From contig JAJEKV010000003.1 in assembly GCA_021234155.1 (NCBI GenBank), forward strand, positions 33,587,166 through 33,651,165: 64,000 nucleotides of DNA, given 5' to 3'. The position numbers and the translations under genes were made by a program. The notes below the pieces were generated by a model. The model did no database searches. It saw nothing but the letters and a program-made list of their open reading frames with translations, and was not told where the DNA came from. Positions 61,485-64,000 of the stretch are shown here, one piece after another (positions within the stretch are counted from its first letter, which is position 1; the number at the start of each line of letters is the position of its first letter). The DNA comes from Isoetes taiwanensis. Taxonomy: Eukaryota; Streptophyta; Lycopodiopsida; Isoetales; Isoetaceae.

Positions 61485-61804
61485 TCAAGTCAAGTCTCTA
61501 ATACTGTGTGTTCTCCTGAGCCCCCAACTTGATGACTGTTCATGTCCATGCACATAATCATCATGCTCCTTCACATCCTCATTATCATTAGCACCATCAT
61601 GTAAATCCTCATCCGAAGAATCCTCATCAGCACAACCTCGCTCCTCCTCATATGTTATATCTTCACTCTCCTCCTCTATACAATTCATATCAAAGATAAT
61701 TGCGGGCTGAATTATAGCGGCACTCTCCACAATGTCATCCACTGTCTTTTGTACCAGTAGTAGCCATTCATCATTCTTTTCAAGGTGGATCTTATCATAG
61801 TTTT

Positions 61805-62333
61805 TGTAACGTTCCTAACCGACATGCCCTTAGCCAACTGGGCAAAATCGTCTAGACATTTATGAGTAGTCGCTTCTACCCATTTATGCCGGTGTCTCGG
61901 GAACGCCCCACAGGCACATTCAAGGTTCGTATACTCGAGGGGTCTACCATGAGCCCGTTACAGTCTCTTCCACTAGAACTATGCTCGTCCTCGAGCATCC
62001 AAGGCTACTCGAGGGGTCTACCATGAGCCCGTTACAGTCTCTCCCACTAGAACTATGCTCGTCCTCGAGCATCCAAGGCTATACCATGTTTATATCGTAC
62101 CATGTCACAATGATTACCACCCTTGCATATAGGCACCCATGGAGACTCAAACTCGAGACCTGCTCTGATACCAACTGTAACATTCCTAACCGACATGCCC
62201 TTAGCCAACTGGGCAAAATCGTCTAGACATTTATGAGTAGTCGCTTCTACCCATTTATGCCGGTGTCTCGGGAATGCCCCACAGGCACATTCAAGGTTCG
62301 TATACTCGAGGGGTCTACCATGAGCCCGTTACA
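61805..62333 (-). mobile_element. TRIM copy 2, complete, 5-bp duplication GTTTT
   Basis: Two 158-base LTRs (61805-61962 and 62176-62333) run in reverse orientation, each bounded TGTAAC...GTTACA. GTTTT flanks it at 61800-61804 and 62334-62338, the 5-bp duplication expected of LTR elements. The primer site reads CTCTGATACCA (62163-62173) on the plus strand. The 213-base middle carries a duplicated 70-80-base block at about 61964-62110, which repeats the purine tract and the first 30 bases of the LTR. This is the same family as 7536-7970. It is inserted in the C-terminal coding part of the hAT transposase, which lines up in frame on both sides once it is ignored. Confidence 0.93.
62163..62173 (-). 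other. Primer binding site of TRIM copy 2
   Basis: It is TGGTATCAGAG on the minus strand, two bases from the LTR, identical to the site in copy 1. Confidence 0.88.
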
Positions 62334-64000
62334 GTTTTCCTCAATTCTTTTGCCATCACTTCTCTCTAATTTTTCAAATAGGTGAAGGTTTGTATGAATG
62401 AAAACCAGTTTTTCAGCATTAGAGGACTTAAGTCTATTCCTCTTCTTAGTAACAATACCTGCATATGAACTAATTTCTTTCACAAGGACTGCTACATGTC
62501 CCTTGCCCCAATATACGCATTGCCAATGTCCTCAGTTATGGGAGAGAACTTCCAAAGTTTTGCCACCATTGCAAGGGCGCTAACATTTGATCCCTCAACT
62601 TAGCAGCAGGCAAATGGTGTAGCCCTTGTTCAATTCCCAAGGTGTTTCTAAAATTCGATAGTTGCTCATTCAACTTAGTTTGGAGTTGGATATCATCTTT
62701 AGTATACCTAATAACAAGGGATGATTAGCAATACAAAGAAGAAAACAAAAACTATTATTATGCACAACTAGTTGGGAAAGAAATATTTCTAACAAATTAT
62801 AATGAAGATGGATCTATTACGTACCTTGAGAGAAAGGTCCATCAATCTTTTGTCAAGTCCTCATCGAATAAAGCTCCCTCATGTTGAGGACCCTCCCTAA
62901 ACAAAGGGTTCACTAAATATCCTACTCCATGTAATGGAGAGTAAAGCATCTCCCATCTTGGAACTAATCCCTCGTGCAATTCCATCATACAACTTATGAC
63001 GGAGTCTATCTTCCAAGCTTGCACTTTACCTTTCATTTCCTTAAGAACCTCCACCAAATGGTCCATGCACTCATAAACTAATCCCATGGTGGAACCTTCC
63101 CTATCGACCAACCACAATACTTTCAATAAAGGAGTGAGAACATATACTATTTCCTTAGCATGTGTAAAAAAATCAGCACCTCTAATCAAGGAATAGACTT
63201 CCTCACCAATGAGTGTCCTTGAATGTTTCTAATGACTCCAATCATTGCTCATGATCATCTTCACCAAGGATTTCTCAACATCCTCACTTAATAATTGTTC
63301 CAACACAATAAAAATACATGCAAAATGTGTTGCCGCAGCTTTAAGCAAAGACCTCTTACAAAACTTATGCCATAATGATATACCTGACTCCTTTGACGTG
63401 ATAAATGTAACAATTTTTTCTGCTCCCTTTACCGATGGAAGAACCCAATCTAATCTCCCAATGTCCTCAAACAAAAGGTCCAAGAAATGGCATGCACACC
63501 TCGTATAAAATATGGAAGGGAAGTCCTTTTCCAACATAATACATGCTTTGACACAATTGGAGCCAGTGTCGGTCACTACTTGAACAACATGCTCAACACC
63601 AACAGATTCAACAACTTTTCTCAACTCGTCATACAAGAATTGAGCATCCTTCTTCTTACCACTAGCATCTACGGATTTCAAAAACACAGAGCCATAATAA
63701 TTTGATGCCACAAAATTTATAATGGGCCTTTTCTTTATGTCAGACCAACCATCAGAACAAATAGTCACATCATACCTCTTCCAAGTTTCCATCACGGGCT
63801 TAAGCCTTTCTTGCACTACTGAGTATTCTGCTGACAAATGCTTCCCCTTCAAATCACTAAAGCTAAGGGGTTGGTATCCTTCCCCAGCTTTATCCATGGC
63901 CTTGCAATAATCCTTAAAAACCTTACTTTGAGCAACATTATATGCAATCCTTGCACCATAGAATAACCTTCGTTGTGCTTCATCCGCTTTATTCCTGTAG

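Larger units (their letters stand above)
61485..64000 (-). pseudogene. hAT transposase pseudogene (DUF659 type), split by TRIM, partial
   Basis: On the minus strand the frame enters from beyond 64000 with NKADEAQRRLFYGARIAYNV. It continues with RYDVTICSDGWSDIKKRPII, VTDTGSNCVKACIML, RCACHFLDLLFEDIGRLDWV and LPSVKGAEKIVTFI, the DUF659/hAT catalytic core. A TAG at 63229 stands where Trp would be. Next comes IRGADFFTHAKEIVYVLTPL to WEMLYSPLHGVGYLVNPLF (to about 62842). After a possible intron, LHHLPAAKLRDQMLAPLQWW then KKRNRLKSSNAEKLVFIHTN is the dimerisation region (62640-62370). There a TRIM (61805-62333) interrupts. Coding resumes at 61799 as YDKIHLEKNDEWLLLVQ and ends in an acidic tail with a stop at 61485. 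Several stops and frameshifts mean the copy is inactive. Confidence 0.88.

Overview
This is eukaryotic nuclear DNA from a land plant. It is AT-rich and gene-poor, with intron-bearing plant gene families (2-oxoglutarate dioxygenase, beta-amylase, LRR receptor kinase, ARM-repeat protein), P-L-S pentatricopeptide repeat (PPR) proteins and abundant plant-type transposons (hAT, Ty1/copia, LINE, TRIM). The PPR genes are long, intronless, rich in 'MYAKCGS/IHAHLI' motifs and lack a DYW domain. That style, and the LINE protein style, look most like a fern or another seed-free vascular plant; this placement is an inference. No rRNA, tRNA, CRISPR or bacterial signal was found.

Layout. 0-5.7 kb: repeats, a degraded repetitive ORF and a foldback element. 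5.7-6.8 kb (+): a three-exon 2OG-Fe(II) dioxygenase whose first exon is damaged. 7.5-8.0 kb: a non-coding miniature LTR element (TRIM). 10.5-12.1 kb: a poly(T)-led stretch, probably the reverse of a retroelement tail. 12.27-16.77 kb: a 4.5-kb element with terminal inverted repeats and a perfect 8-bp target duplication, carrying an intron-containing but dead beta-amylase gene. 17.1-17.75 kb: a 622-bp hAT-like MITE with its own 8-bp duplication. 18.4-23.7 kb (-): a degraded LINE (ORF1, endonuclease, reverse transcriptase) split in ORF1 by a 2-kb hAT element. 24.7-25.7 kb (+): an intact two-exon gene for a 64-residue single-pass membrane protein. 31.5-33.3 kb (-): a PPR gene with one frameshift. 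35.7-36.5 kb: a LINE tail. 37.4-40.3 kb: a patchwork of LRR-kinase, ARM-repeat and PPR fragments, the last two fused. 42.5-44.5 kb: pieces of Ty1/copia elements with an LTR and primer binding site. 44.5-50.1 kb: a second region bounded by inverted CCCGGGGGG ends, holding two 140-bp (CT)n arrays, a LINE fragment and gene-like debris. 50.4-53.2 kb: retroelement 3' tails and a LINE ORF1 joined directly to a 3' tail. 55.6-57.7 kb (-): the one intact PPR gene. 61.5-64.0 kb (-): a hAT transposase pseudogene split by a complete TRIM with a 5-bp target duplication; it runs off the window.

The genes with the best claim to be functional are the 64-residue membrane protein and the 671-residue PPR protein, the latter presumably an organelle RNA-binding factor. 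The dioxygenase is possible but damaged. Most of the rest is a layered record of transposition. The clearest nested events are hAT in LINE, TRIM in hAT and LINE in a CT microsatellite, together with gene capture by a TIR element. Three elements have perfect target-site duplications readable by eye, plus a fourth 5-bp one for the TRIM.
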